This document shows, one piece after another, positions 24,934 through 37,376 of a DNA stretch of 64,000 nt (its first letter is position 1; each line of letters opens with the position of its first letter). Made by a program: the position numbers and the translations under genes. This stretch comes from Porites lobata (lineage: Eukaryota > Cnidaria > Anthozoa > Scleractinia > Poritidae). The stretch is taken from NCBI GenBank assembly GCA_942486035.1, contig CALNXK010000124.1, positions 683,501-747,500 of the forward strand, given 5' to 3'. The notes below the pieces were generated by a model. It was given only the letters and a program-made list of their open reading frames with translations, had not been told where the DNA came from and did not search any database.

Positions 24934-26970
24934 TTTTCCCGAAAATTTTAGATGCAAATTAACGTATTACGAAAGTGAGAATTTTTCTGGTTCCTCTCTC
25001 CATCACATCATTTTAGGTTTCCTTTTTGGTAAGAAAGATAAGCCTAACCTGTGAAGTACAATGGAAAAAGGAACTCGTATAAAATCGTAGGGAATTGATT
25101 AGATAAGCGTCAAAAATTGTACGTAAATGAAACGATTACCTAGAAATTTTTAGCCGTCCTCAAGTCCTCAATATTTGCCTCTCCGAACAGCTATTTTACA
25201 GAAAATTCTCTTTGGGTTCCCCTGAATTTTCAGTATTTTGCGACAGCGCGAAATGTCAGTTCCCAGATCGTGAACTATTTATAGGCTTCGCTTTTCAGGA
25301 CAGGATTTGAGTTGTCGCAAACTGAGGACTGTGGAAAGAAGTCACATTTTGCGTTAACTCAATCTGTGTCCTACCGATCAATCACCGAAAGTCACACACC
25401 CAGCTTCCTAGAAAAAACTAGTGAGTTTACAACCGTTCAGTCGTCATCTTAAAAACGGAAACACTGGCTGTTTCCTGCGACAATCAAGAATACAGCACAA
25501 TCAGCGAACTTACGCATTTTACGCTAAAAAGATCTGTCTTTGAACGCTTGATTTGCATAATAAACAGAAGCAGTTAGTGTCATATTTTAGTAAGCGTTCG
25601 CGTTTTATTCGATTTCATTTATTCATAAGATGCAGAGTTGCTTATGATCTGTATATGGACTTAGATTGTGAAAATATTTTAAACAAAGCGATTTGACTTG
25701 TCCTCTCCGGCAAGTCTTAGCTATCTTACCGGACATGGGCTAAAATTAAGTTGATCGGTACTTAAATGAGAGACAGAGTATAAACTGCAGAATCCGCTCT
25801 TCATATTTTTATAACATGTAAAAACGTGAAATTTAACGTTAACAACCCACAGCCGGTATTGTTTTTTCGAATTCTTAATGTAAAATGCCAAAACAACGTC
25901 AAATATACTCTCCTCCGCAGCCTTAAAATCCGCGATTGTGTTGTTGATTCGGCCGCCATGTTTACTTCACTTGCAAGGCAAATTTTACTACCCTCCCCGA
26001 CCCGCTAAAATTGTAAATTTTGCTCGAAGACCAAACTGCAACGGAGGTTCTTTTCCAGTTCCATGCCGCGACTACTACGATAGATCGCATGACCTGATTG
26101 GCTTGCATATCACATTACGTCAGAGGACATGTTCACAAGATAGGACATAAGTACAACGGTACATTTGACATGCGGTTCTCCTCAGGTATCAATTCCAACC
26201 GAGAGGGGCTGGGTATGAATCCCTTTATTATGGGATAAACAACAGGAGGCCCACATAACCAGAAAGAGCACATTGAGGTTAGCAACATTCTCAAGCTTAA
26301 TGTTTATTGGGCCTATATCGAATGAGATACAACAATTCAAAAACTCCAAAATTTACTGAGAAATATATAGATGTCTGGAGGGTGTGTCCTGCAATCCATG
26401 CATACATCACTTATTAATTTTCAAGTTTATAAATAGCTGTATCTTGTCCATTATTGGCCTGATTGACACCAGACTTGAGATTTTTCCTAATCTCAATTGT
26501 CTCTTCCTGACTACTTGACAGTAGGTCTCCTGTTGTGTATCCCATGACAAACCAACCCATACTCATCCCTCCTTGGTTTGAAATTTGGCAAGACACTAGC
26601 CTAGGCAGTAGATTCTGATATGATAACTCCTTTGTAAAGAAAAATTGAGATTTGAAGGAAGATAGCGATTCCAAGTTCATTGTAAGACAACCTGGCAGTA
26701 GATATACTGTAGCTAGGATCCATGGTGAGTTGAACCTGCACTGGCCTGATTGTGCATTTTATTTTTGTGAGAAGAGAGCAAAAGAGAGTGCCTGATACCT
26801 ATATATGACACCTATATATCCCACATATAGCATTAACCCCCACATCCCCCCCCCCACCCCTCTGCTCCCGGGTTAAAACCCTAGGATCATGAAGATGGAT
26901 CCCATCAGCCAATCTAAGTGCACTTCATTATTTTTATCAGATATTAAAAGTGTGAATTTGACTCCTCTTG
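24934..26970. other. Mostly unassigned DNA
   Basis: No recognisable exon. A possible minus-strand start lies at 25957-25959 and is listed separately. A minus-strand frame at 26414-26680 (88 codons, with SSSQEETIEIRKNLKSG) looks mildly coding-like but has no recognised family. The missing 5' exons of the GH20 gene were sought here and not found. Confidence 0.3.
25906..25959 (-). CDS. Possible short first exon
   Basis: AAACATGG gives a good start context; the frame reads MAAESTTQSRILRLRR and reaches AGA|GTATAT, a possible donor. The surrounding GCGGCCGCC-type text resembles a housekeeping promoter, and an ATG also overlaps on the plus strand. No downstream exon was identified, so this is weak. 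Confidence 0.2.
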
Positions 26971-28015
26971 CAGGTATGGAATGGAAACTTTTTCTCATTT
27001 GATTGTAGATGGAAATTTGATAAACAGTACAGTCAATATTGATGATCAACCGCAATATGTGCACAGGGGCCTTATGTTACTGACACTGGGTGAGCATCAT
27101 GCATTCATCTCTCAATAATTTATAATTCAGTGGTGGTTGAAAGGTTGTGTTGCTATTGATTGTATATTTTTTACAGGCGAAGGTATTTTCCGTTTGAGCT
27201 TGTGAAGAACATTTTGGACGGCATGAGCTTTGTGAAGTTAAATGTGCTTCACTTGCATATATTGGACTGGTGTAGATTCAGTGTACAGAGCAAACTGTGA
27301 GTATTCAAAGTACAGTCGAAGCTCTCATAAGCAACCAAGCAAAATGGCAAGAACTCACTGATTTCTAATGAAAAATGACCCTATCCCAGACTTAATTGCT
27401 TGAAAACCATTCCCTTCACAGCGGCACATGTCGAATAGTTTATATCCCATGTATTTAAGTACCCCCTGGTACCACCCGGTTGAGTAGGTGTTTATCATTT
27501 TGGGGAGGGATGAAATACGAGCTCCCCTAAATAAGCCTGCATGAAAGGCTATCCGAAACTGTGCCTTGAGTTAGTAATTCATTCTTTGGATTGTAGGAAT
27601 GTTACTTTTTGAAATTGAAATACAAAATTTATGTTATTTATGTGTTTCATCTTTTCTCTTATTCTTTTCAGTTACCCAGAACTACAAGAACACACAACTC
27701 AGTTTTATACCCAGGAGCAAATCAAAGATTTAGTATCTTATGCTGGTGACAGAGGAATAAGAGTTATTCCAGAGGTTGAATCAGCGTAAGTTTGCAATTA
27801 AAAATCAAGAAGGGTAGCATAGACCTTAAAAAGCTTTGTTTATGCACGGCTAGTCTCATTATCTATACGAGGCTACCTGTGCACGTGCACAAACAAAGCT
27901 TTTTAAATCTCCTGCTCAGACAAAATGGCCATCACTTGACAAAGGTCTAGTGCGGCATTTTATGGCTGTGGAGGGGTGGGGAAGGGGAGGGGGGCAAGAG
28001 GCTTGTACCAAACAC

Positions 28016-28201
28016 TAGACTGCAAAAAAGTCTGTATTTTTTCGTATTCAAGTACACGTGAGCAGTCAAACAAAAGGTCTGGAACGAGGCTGAAACATGG
28101 GCGTGTGAGGCTCACGTGCTTTGCACGCACAAGACTCTTATGCCACGCTTTACCGATTTCTTTACTGATTTTGAGAAAAAAACCGACTGTTTTGTAGTCT
28201 A
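28016..28201. mobile_element. MITE, 186 bp, with 9-bp target duplication
   Basis: The ends are TAGACTGCAAAAAAGTC and GACTGTTTTGTAGTCTA, near-perfect complements. ACCAAACAC flanks both sides (28007-28015 and 28202-28210). The 9-bp duplication suggests a MULE-type element. It sits in an intron of the GH20 copy; a relative is at 59529-59718. Confidence 0.85.
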
Positions 28202-28633
28202 ACCAAACACTAGATTCCCTTGCACACTCTGTCTGTGATAGAACAGTCAGCTACTTAGTAATCAGTTGATAATATTGCCCTACTTCAACAAAGAAACATT
28301 TTTTTCAGTAATGGAGGGTGGAAAGGCTCTGAAACATCAAGTCCTTATGTACATGGACTGTAATAATTAGTGTCAGCATGTCTGTGATCCATGTGTAATA
28401 ATATTGCTATGTTTTACAAGTCTTGTATAGGTTGTTCCTATTTCCCCCCCTCTGGAAGCAAACAAAACACACTTACTTGTTTGTCAGTTGGTTTATTTCA
28501 CATTGTTATGTTATATTTGTTATTATGCAGTTCCCATGTTGCTGGAATGATTGGTCTGATCAACAAAACAAAAGGACTGAGATTCTGCAATGATTCAGGA
28601 TTTCTTGAACTCTATAATGACCCACAGGTAAGA

Positions 28634-28846
28634 TTAACCCTTTAAGCCCCAATATCCACATACAAATTCCCCAAACTGATCTCCATACATTTCCTTTAAG
28701 AATTAGTTAAGAGAATTTGATAAAAGATCAAAGTATTTTCTCTAAGGCGATCATTTTATTAATTCTCATAACCTCATCTACTGACAATGTATGGATATTG
28801 TTAGGAGAAAATTGCTGTTGGTCACTATTGGGACTTAAAGGGTTAA
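28634..28846. mobile_element. MITE with TTAACCCTTTAAGCCC ends
   Basis: It starts TTAACCCTTTAAGCCC and ends GGGACTTAAAGGGTTAA. Relatives lie at 60490-60701, about 53809-54000 and, in part, about 47400-47490. Termini beginning with TTAA suggest a TTAA-targeting family, by inference. Confidence 0.75.
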
Positions 28847-29178
28847 CTGCAATCAACTCTCAGAGTTTCCATTCAAAATATCCATGACTACTGATGACTA
28901 TTGCTGATTTTCTGTTTGGCTACATAAGAAAATTTTTTTACCAAGGAAGGTAAACCTCGAGATTTCTATTGACAGGCAGTTGACAAGGCTGATTAAAGCG
29001 CTGAGTGTACTACCAAAGCAAATAGAAAAAGTGGAGACTGTTGGAGCCTTCTCATTGCTTTAATTTTTTAAAGTCTTCTCATGCCTGTCTAATAATCTAC
29101 TACAAAGCTGAATTGATGTGCTATTTAATAGCAAAGTTTTCAAGAAAGTAAATAAATCCATTGTTTTTTGTTCATAAG

Positions 29179-29393
29179 GAGGCCCTGCCGGGGGGGGGGG
29201 TCAATTATGTTGCCCATCTGAATTTTAAAACGTCTCGTGTCGGTATTTATAAATGCTTGTCGCTTATTGTCGGCTTTGCCGTCACTGTCGCAGTTTGGCT
29301 GAGGGAGGTTGTCTCTTGTCACGATTTCATTTTACGCACTGTCGCTACTTTTTGGGCCACGTCGCTTGTCGGAATTTACCCTGGCAGGGCCTC
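29179..29393. mobile_element. MITE, 215 bp, GAGGCCCTGCC ends
   Basis: GAGGCCCTGCC at the left is the exact complement of GGCAGGGCCTC at the right. A run of G follows the left end. It lies in the intron before the catalytic exon of the GH20 copy. Confidence 0.75.
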
Positions 29394-29660
29394 ACTAAGT
29401 GTTATTGGGTTATCTGGTTTCCCCTCAAGACTTGGCAAAAGTCGTCAAGTTGAAGTGTTCTCTATTAAATTATTACAAAACACCAATTAATCAATTAATT
29501 ATGTAGCAGATATAACACTAAAAGCCTCTTTTCATAAGGCTTGATTAGTTTAAAAAATATAATTTATCATTATGAGAAGGTTTTTGTGTAGTTTGAGTCC
29601 TTTAGTTAATACATGTTAGCAGTGTTTGTTTACTTAGACATGTATATGATATCCAATTAG

Positions 29661-29688
29661 TATTATTATTATTACTATAATAATAATA

Positions 29689-29722
<34 letters not shown>
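29661..29722. repeat. ATT/ATA trinucleotide microsatellite
   Basis: About 20 units of ATT-type repeat with a few inversions, lying just upstream of GH20 exon 5. Confidence 0.95.
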
Positions 29723-29727
<5 letters not shown>

Positions 29728-30531
29728 ACTTTTATTAATGAGTCTTATGGTGTACTTGCTTCGACAAGGGAGTAACTCTTACCACAATGAAAAATATCCT
29801 TGAAGAAATGATGACATTGTTTCCAGACCAGTTCTTTCACCTGGGTTTAGATGAAGTCACAACATCCACTTTGTGCAGCCTACAAAGTAGGTTAATTTAA
29901 GTACAGAAAGTTGATTGTGGCATAATGAAAACTTTGAAACATATCTGCCAATTCATCCCTCTTTTAACTTTACATGTATATGTTTGTACTTAGCTTTTTA
30001 TCTCAGGTAATAATTCGTTTTCTTTTGTTTTTGGATACGTCAATGTATGCTAATGAAGTTGAAACAAAAGAAAAACAAAATTACCTAAGATAAAAAAAAT
30101 AGCTACAAAAAGGGATTTTAGGTTGACGTTTGTTACTAATGAATATATGATTAAATTATAACTTCTCATTTTGAAATAATTGAAGATAGTGTGGTTTTTC
30201 ATTAATAGCTATATAAGGACAGTTTTGAGAGGACGCATTTATTTGAAAGTTGGTCAAATGCGACAGAAGGATTTTTTGTCTACATGACATTTTTATTTTT
30301 TGTTTTAAACTACAGAATAAGAATCTTTTGATTTCAATAATTGAAATCAGTCTTATGGTGTATCATAAAGAGTGATTGACTACGGCCCTCATTTGGGGAC
30401 AGCACTTATTAATTACCTCTTTGTCCAAAATGCGACAGTTAATTGAGTGAATACTGGATGCAAGCTTTTATAATGACTTATGATTTCATCATTATGATTT
30501 TAAGTTTGACATAGTATGTTGTCAAGCATTA

Positions 30532-30926
30532 CTTGGGGCAGCGACAATTTTTGGAAAATATCTGTTCGGAAGACGATTTGAGATCTAGAATTTTCGGAAC
30601 ATTTTCTGTAAAATTTCTTGCTTGCCTGCCTCTCCCAGGATTTTTGAACTTCTAAAAAATGGTATAATTGCCCATTTTTAACGAAATTTTAACCCTTAGA
30701 AGGTCACCTAGAATTTTCGGGAGCCTTTTTTCTGGCTGAAATTTTCGAAAAGGTAAATTTTGATCCCTATAATTTTCGGATCACTAGACTTTCAGCTAGG
30801 AAATCCGAACAGATGAAAAATTTCTAGGGGATAAAAATATGCCTATATCTACCGTTTAAATACTAAAATACGTTTAACAATGCTATGTTTAAGTGGTTTT
30901 GAACTATATTCTCGTTGGGTGCTCCT
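30532..30926. mobile_element. Second copy of the CAGGGGCACCCAACGA MITE
   Basis: It aligns along its length with 12253-12650, sharing ATCTGTTCGGAAGACGATTT, GTCACCTAGAATTTTCGG and AAGTGGTTTTGAACTAT. The left end has lost several bases of the inverted repeat; the right end reads TCGTTGGGTGCTCCTG. Confidence 0.8.
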
Positions 30927-32214
30927 GTTACTTCAGGTGAAAGCAAATCTCTGTCAATGCAATAACTTGGGTGGTTATTTCTACGCAGATACCAAAAGCC
31001 TAGAGCAAGAACTAATGAAGTTTCTATAGTACAGAAAGGAAAAATTCCATATGCCTGGCAAGAGGCATTGATATCAACTTCTGCTGTAAGCATTATGTAT
31101 TATACAATGTATAACATGCATCTTATTCGCCTGGGTGAAGAGCAGTGTTTTGTGAAAATGTCCATGCAGATTACTGGTTGTTATTAAATCTTATTTATTT
31201 ATTTATGACTTAATCTTATTTATTTATTGTGATTTCATCATAGGCAATAAAAGGAACAGTGCTACAGGCATGGAAAGGCTCAGTAGTAAAAACCCTTATA
31301 GACGACGGATTTCAAGTGTAAGCAAGAAAGAAAGCTGACTGTATAATAAATGATATCAAGTTTGACAAATTAACAATATTTTTGATCGAGTAAGACTTGT
31401 AAAGTTGAACTTCTATTTAGTAATAAGTTGTTTTCCTCTAACAAAACTTTAATTATTAAACAAAACAAAAAAAATTGGCATTTCACCGATCCTTATTTGA
31501 TCCGTTTGCGTTGGAGAGGTTTGTCTATATCAGTATTATTCATCTCCATCTTGTTTTTCCATTGAACAGGATCAACTCTCTGAGCGGCAATTTTTACCTA
31601 AGTAGCCTTGTGGATTTTAGTGCACTATGGACTAATATTTCAGCCAGGGTAACTATCATTTATAATAAGTCTTTATTTTAGTTCGATCTCATCCCCAGGG
31701 GCTTGTCGGTTTTGAAAACGAGAAGACCCTAGGAACAAGTTTGCAAATTTTCAGACAAATGGCCTCTATGAACAGAATTAAGTCTCCACCAGATTTCGGG
31801 ATTTTACCATCTAATGAAAACTAAAACAAAAGATTTGAAGAGTTAATCCCATGTATTATTAGACAGTAGCATCAGACAAAAGGAAAAATAGTCGGTGAAT
31901 AGTAAATTACAAAACCAAACCATTAATTGTTGGAATTCAATTAGTACAAAGACACGTTTTAGCTTAAAGGATAGCAAATATCACGAAACAATCCCTAAAT
32001 ATATCTTTTGCTGTGTCTGTTTGCATTATTTTGAAGTTAAATCCAGACGAGATGACACTTGTTCCTGGTGGTGAGATGGCCATGTGGACTGATGATTACT
32101 GCTTTGTAGATCAGTGCTTTCTGTACAAACGGGGAAAACCTGACGCATGGTGGATGTTTGGACCCGAGAGCGATTCACAGTTTACTGAGTCAGTGAGTGG
32201 AATTGTAAGTATCT

Positions 32215-32665
32215 CTGGTCGTAAATTAAGTAAATTTCCTCTTATGAGTGCCCCCTCCCCCTCCCCACTGAAAAGCGTCCCCACTGAGTTACAGGCCCAT
32301 GTACCCGTAAACAAAACAATACATCCGCGGTTATAAGTCCCCCTCCCCCCCCCCCTTATAAGTTCCTCCAGTTACAAGCCAATTTACCTGTAAACAACAA
32401 AAAAATACGTCCAGAAAATTAGCCCCTGCCCGTACAGATGTAAGCCCCCTCCCCCCACTTATAAGTTCCCCCAGTTACAAACCCATACTTGTAAACAAAA
32501 AAAAATAGTTACATCCAGTTATTACTCCCCCTTCCTCCCACCTCGAAGTTCCCCCAGTTACAGGCCCATTTACAAACAAAGAATAATACATCCGGTTATT
32601 AGCGCCCCCCCCCTCCCATAGATATAAGCCCCCACCTCCCCCCACTTATAAGTTCCAGGCAGTAT
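32215..32665. repeat. C-rich minisatellite in a GH20 intron
   Basis: About five diverged units of 80-95 bp contain TATAAGTTCCCCCAGTTACA, then CCCATTTACCTGTAAACAA, then a C-rich CCCCCTCCCCCC tract. It starts right after the donor of exon 9. Confidence 0.8.
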
Positions 32666-34695
32666 AATGCTAGAAAGGCCCTTTGGAACAAACTATCTCA
32701 ACTAATTTTGTCAGCCAATTGTCGATAAAATGAACAGAAAACGGTGCACAATGCTGTTTGCAATGTGCACGCAATTAAGTGTCCACCAGATTTCTGGATT
32801 TTACCATCTAATGAAAACTAAAACGAGAGATTTGAAGAGTTAATTCCATATATTATTATTCCGGAATGCAGTTAATCGAGCTTGCTATTAAGAGAGCCAG
32901 CGCGGCAAACTTGGCGAGCCCGTCCCTTAGAATCAGGCCCTGATACAGAGGGTCTTAAATAGGTTTTCTCGGGACGCGGGATTTCTCTTATTTGAAGACC
33001 GGGACTCGGGATTTTGAAGCCGAAAGGGGCGAGGTTCGGGATTGAAAATGTGCTCGGGACGCGGGATAACCATCGGGATTGCGCGAAAATATAGGTCGGG
33101 ATGACCTCATTAAAGTATTATATTGGGACACTCCGATATATACTTAATGAGACAATAAACTTTCAGATTTGGCCCAGTGCCATTGTTGGAGCTGGTTCAT
33201 TTTGGAATTATCAGTCAAAACTAACTCCCGATAGCAAAGAGTTCGCGATGGTTATAGATACTCAACACAAGGTGAGCCGTTATGTTAGATTTATCGAGTA
33301 AGTTATAATTGTCCTGACCTGATTGGTCAAACGTATTGTGTACTACTGGTAAGGTCACAGAGCCAAGTTAAAAGCAATTGAGCGAACTTTCTGCTCACAC
33401 TTCAACCGCCAGAGGGCTGGGAAAAGCGAATGAATCAAGGAGGAAAAAGTTGACTGCGCATGCCTTAACTTGGTTTTTGGCATCAGGATCAAAAACAAGC
33501 TTGATCGAAAAAATTAAAAAGGGAAACAAGCGTACCGATTGAATGATAAAACAATGAGTGAGCTCGGTTTGAAAAGAATAAAATCATGATTTCTTATTGC
33601 CTCACAGATCAATTATTTACCACCGCCCTCGTCATCGACCAATAATTGATTTGCTCGTAACAGTGACGAAACACATAACTTTTCTCTCCCCCCTCCAATT
33701 ATTGTTAATTATTTGTTTTTGTAGAGAATGGTGCAACGTGGCATCCTTGCTTGTCCTTCCGGGTGTAAATGTGACGTCCTCACTAGATGTGGTCAAAAGT
33801 ATCCAAAGCCCTATTGACTAATTCTTAGAATAAGTTAGCTTAGGAAGAGTGATTTTATGTGACATATCTTATTTATCTTATCGAGAACTCCACACACTGA
33901 AAGGTTTTTGGCTTAAGTTCACAAGTTTTGCGTCAAAATACCTGTTAGAATAGTTCTTGATGTGCTCTTTCTTGCGTTGAGGTTTTCTAAAGCGTCCTTA
34001 AATGCCCCGCCCTGACATCTTCATTCATAACATTTTGAATTTTCTACGCCATCTTGGCACTGAGACGTACGGAACGTTGCCATGGCAATTTTGTAATTTC
34101 ACAAGTGAAATCATAAATTAACGCTGAAATTTCGCGCCAAAATTAAGGAGTAATCTGTCACCGGGTTCTCATGGTTACCTCCCGTGCTGCCTTGCGGCTC
34201 GCTTCTTTTGACCAGGCTACTTCCCCACACCCATCTACTGGCGAAGGATTTAATCAAGGACTAGCTACGTCATGTGTTCTGCCTCTGGAATTTTTTTTAA
34301 ATTTTTGAAGTTTGTCTTTCCCATCCATGCTTATATCCTCAGCGTATCCTCAACCGTCCTTAATTCATTATAGTGACTAATAACTCTGTGCATGAATTTT
34401 TTGTTTTCCTTGCAAGTCCGTTTCCAAGATATCTTTTTTGAAATAAATTAATATACATATTGTAAATAAAATTAGTATACATTTTACTTACTGCGTGCCT
34501 TCTCATTGGCTAAGAGCCTACAGTTAATTTCGCAAATAAGGGCAACCCACGGATTAGTTAATTATCTGCTAGCAGATAACTGACTTGTCTTCAGGTTGCG
34601 CGCGCAATACATGATTTCCAAGAGCAATGTCAAACTATGTTTCGTGCGACGGTGTGTAGTTATTTTCTTCAAAACAATGTGTGATTAGTTTAGCT

Positions 34696-34798
34696 TTTTG
34701 TGATATCTGGAATAATCAAGTTCTCGGTAAATGTTATCAGCCTCAGCCTTCGGCTCGGCTGGTAACACCTGACCTTGATTATTCCGGATATCACAAAA
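34696..34798. mobile_element. Foldback element, 103 bp
   Basis: TTTTGTGATATCTGGAATAA and its near complement TTATTCCGGATATCACAAAA form the arms. An apical AGCC-TTC-GGCT hairpin lies at 34745-34755. The apex text GCCTTCGGCTCG is shared with the foldback at 42354-42511. Confidence 0.75.
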
Positions 34799-37118
34799 TC
34801 TCATTCAATAGGTGTTCAATATAGGCACTGGTTAACATGACCATGTTTGAAAATATGATTAAAATTTGCAGTATTGCATGCTTCTCGATTGATCAGGTGT
34901 GTACTTAAACTTGACTTTGCTCATGCCTGGAGGGGAAAATCTATAAATATTTACAATCGCCCCATTCACTATTTATGTGTTTTTGGGATGAGAGAAGATG
35001 GGAGATTGGAGAAAAGATTGAGGCGCGCGGGGATAAATAAATAGCGACTGGGTACGAGTCTAGAGTAGTTGGCCGAGAGGGACTGGGGAATTAATTCCCA
35101 ATCCTCACTTCCACTTAATATTTACTTCCGTTTTTCTGGGTTTCACTCCTCCCTCTTACTCTTTTATTAACGCAACGGTTCGAATACCCGTTACCCAGTA
35201 TTGATGAATATGCACAAAAGTTTCCTTTGCTGTTTCAAAGGTAAATCCCTGAATGGGGAAATTTGGTTTGAACACGTTTTTTGTTTTAGTGAGTCATTTG
35301 GCTGCCCAGATACCCGTGGCAAAGTTGTGGGTCACTACCATGGTACTCTTTGAAAATATAATGGAATGAGTTTTTGGTGCCTTTATGCTTCTTATCACGT
35401 TGTATGGCGAGATGAGGTCAAATGGTTTCATCAAACTTCTGCTTGAAAGTTGGGTTTTCTTGCTTGAAAACCGATTTACCTAGCGCGATAATTTGATGAC
35501 AGAATCAGAACCTTGCCTCAAATTATGTGAAAAACGTCCTAGAATCGAAAATGTTTAGCGCCTTTAAGGAGGGAGTGGTTTGGTAATCAAATATTGACTA
35601 TTCCAGTTCGAGGAGAAGTTGTTTTAAAATGGTTTAAGGCATCGAAGGGATCAACAATCACAGTAAACATCTCGTTTTCTTCAGGTTTAATACAACATAA
35701 CTTATCTTAAGGTAACATCAGAAACTAAACATTGTATCGTGCTACGTGTTGGGATCAAGTAGAAGCAGTTCAACAAGCCGACCTAAAAGACAGTCACCCC
35801 ATGTAAGGCAATCAAAGATAGTCTTGGATTCGGGATTCTACATCACGGATTCCGAATTACAGGTACTCGATTCCAGTCTTCGTCAGTGGAACTTGGATTC
35901 TCAATTCCAATTGCTAGTGGGAGTTCGGATTCTTTGAGCTGTACTCCGGACTCCAAAGCCTAGGATTCCGGATTCCACATGCAAATTTTTCCCAGATTGC
36001 GGATTCCGTTACATGTGGCGGTATAAGGGATGAACCATTAGGAAAGTAACGGGTTGGGTTGAATTTTTGGGAGGTCTATGAAAATTTTCTCTCTACTCCT
36101 GAGGTGGAAATCTATTTTTCCTCCTCGAACAGCTTTTTTGATCATGTTGCGTGTGGAGATTTTTTTCTCACTAATGCGTTTGCCTTTTCCCAACCTCCTA
36201 CCCTTTTTCCTAATGGTGACATCCCTAAATTAAAGCAGCTCCTTTAAATAATATAACTGAGGGATGGCTAAAAGTCAATGGCCTCGAGAAAAGCAACCTA
36301 GAGGCAGTAAAAATAGGTCAGATTCTCGATAGAATGATGATAGCTTTAACGATTGCTGTAATTTCCAAACGCCAAACCTCAGAACGTTGCTGTGTACGTG
36401 TTGTGATCTGGAACTGATCTACTTGATAAAAAGCCCAACTTTTACAACCTAGCACAATTACAACAAAACATCATTAAGTTATTGTAGCGTCCAAATTCTT
36501 AATCTAATATCTTCCACTGTTTGGTTACTTTAAAGTCAACATCAATTAAAGCTGTTGGACCACTAACGCAATAATACACGAAAACGTTTTTTATGATTGA
36601 AATGACTCGCAGTAATTAAGAAACAAGATTAAGAGTTAAACCTAGTTTAATGGCAGAACAAATAGTCTACGAGTGCAGAGACAGAGGCGGACTCAGCTCC
36701 ACAAGGAAGTGGTGGTGGAAAAATAGAGAAGGAAAATAAGTCTTGTTTTCGGATGAAAATTAGATTTCGGGCCCTTTTTCCTTTGTTTGCAGGCATAGAA
36801 GGACTATCTGGCAACGCTTTTCCTAAAAAAGGGTTATTAAAATAAAGCAAAAGTCACTCTATTGATTCTCAGACGGTCCAATTCGCCAGCAGTCACTCGC
36901 TCCTGTCTCTGGGCAGGCTATTCAGTGTATCGTCCAAAACTTACAGTTAAAACTACGAGCATATTCATTCCCAAACGTGGAAGGCAAAATGTTTACTCTT
37001 GTAGGAAACGCTAATAATTTATCCATATAAGTTAAACTCGTCTCTGAAATCCCATTTTACTTAAATTTAAAAACAGTTTTAATTAAGTGACACAATGTGT
37101 GTCCCAATATATAACATA

Positions 37119-37376
37119 AGTACAAAATGAAGACTGCAGACTGCTGTCAGTGGAAAGCATTGTTTTCATCATGCAAATGGGAACGTGACAACAATCGTCC
37201 CATTGACAATTGCATATGAAAGAAATCATATACGAGAACTGCGGAAATGAAATCGAATGATCCTCGCAGCTGTGAACGCAATTTATGCAGTTGCGTAAGA
37301 AGGCTGAAAAAAATACCGGTGCGACGCACCCTGAAAACAATGGTCTGCATTCAGTCTGCAGTCTGCATTTTGTACT
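37119..37376. mobile_element. MITE, 258 bp
   Basis: The ends AGTACAAAATGAAGACTGC and its complement-like GTCTGCATTTTGTACT form inverted repeats of about 20 bp with one mismatch. No target duplication was clear. Confidence 0.7.

Larger units (their letters stand above)
26974..33817 (+). pseudogene. Beta-hexosaminidase (GH20) homologue, 11 exons, disrupted
   Basis: Exons: 26974-27089, 27177-27296, 27672-27785, 28531-28627, 29769-29886, 30989-31085, 31244-31317, 31570-31648, 32037-32204, 33167-33271, 33725-33817. Similarity to GH20 is clear: YGMETFSHL, HRGL, LNVLHLHILD, RGIRVIPEVES, FPDQFFHLGLDEV, PYAWQEAL, GGEMAMW and the ending RMVQRGI. GH20 enzymes remove terminal N-acetylhexosamines in lysosomes. 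The usual H-x-G-G-D-E motif reads HLGLDE: the Asp-Glu pair remains but the second Gly is Leu; the LHWH Trp is also Leu. The join of exons 1 and 2 is out of phase by one base. In exon 6, after KSLEQELMKFL, the frame meets TAG at 31027 and similarity resumes in the next frame. Other joins are in phase. The N-terminal ~150 residues were not found. Introns hold at least four MITEs. A duplicated pseudogene is likeliest; assembly errors could mimic the frame breaks. Confidence 0.8.

Noticed and set aside
29161..29490. 109-codon plus-strand frame
   Set aside because: It covers the GAGGCCCTGCC MITE and lies in a GH20 intron; no protein similarity.
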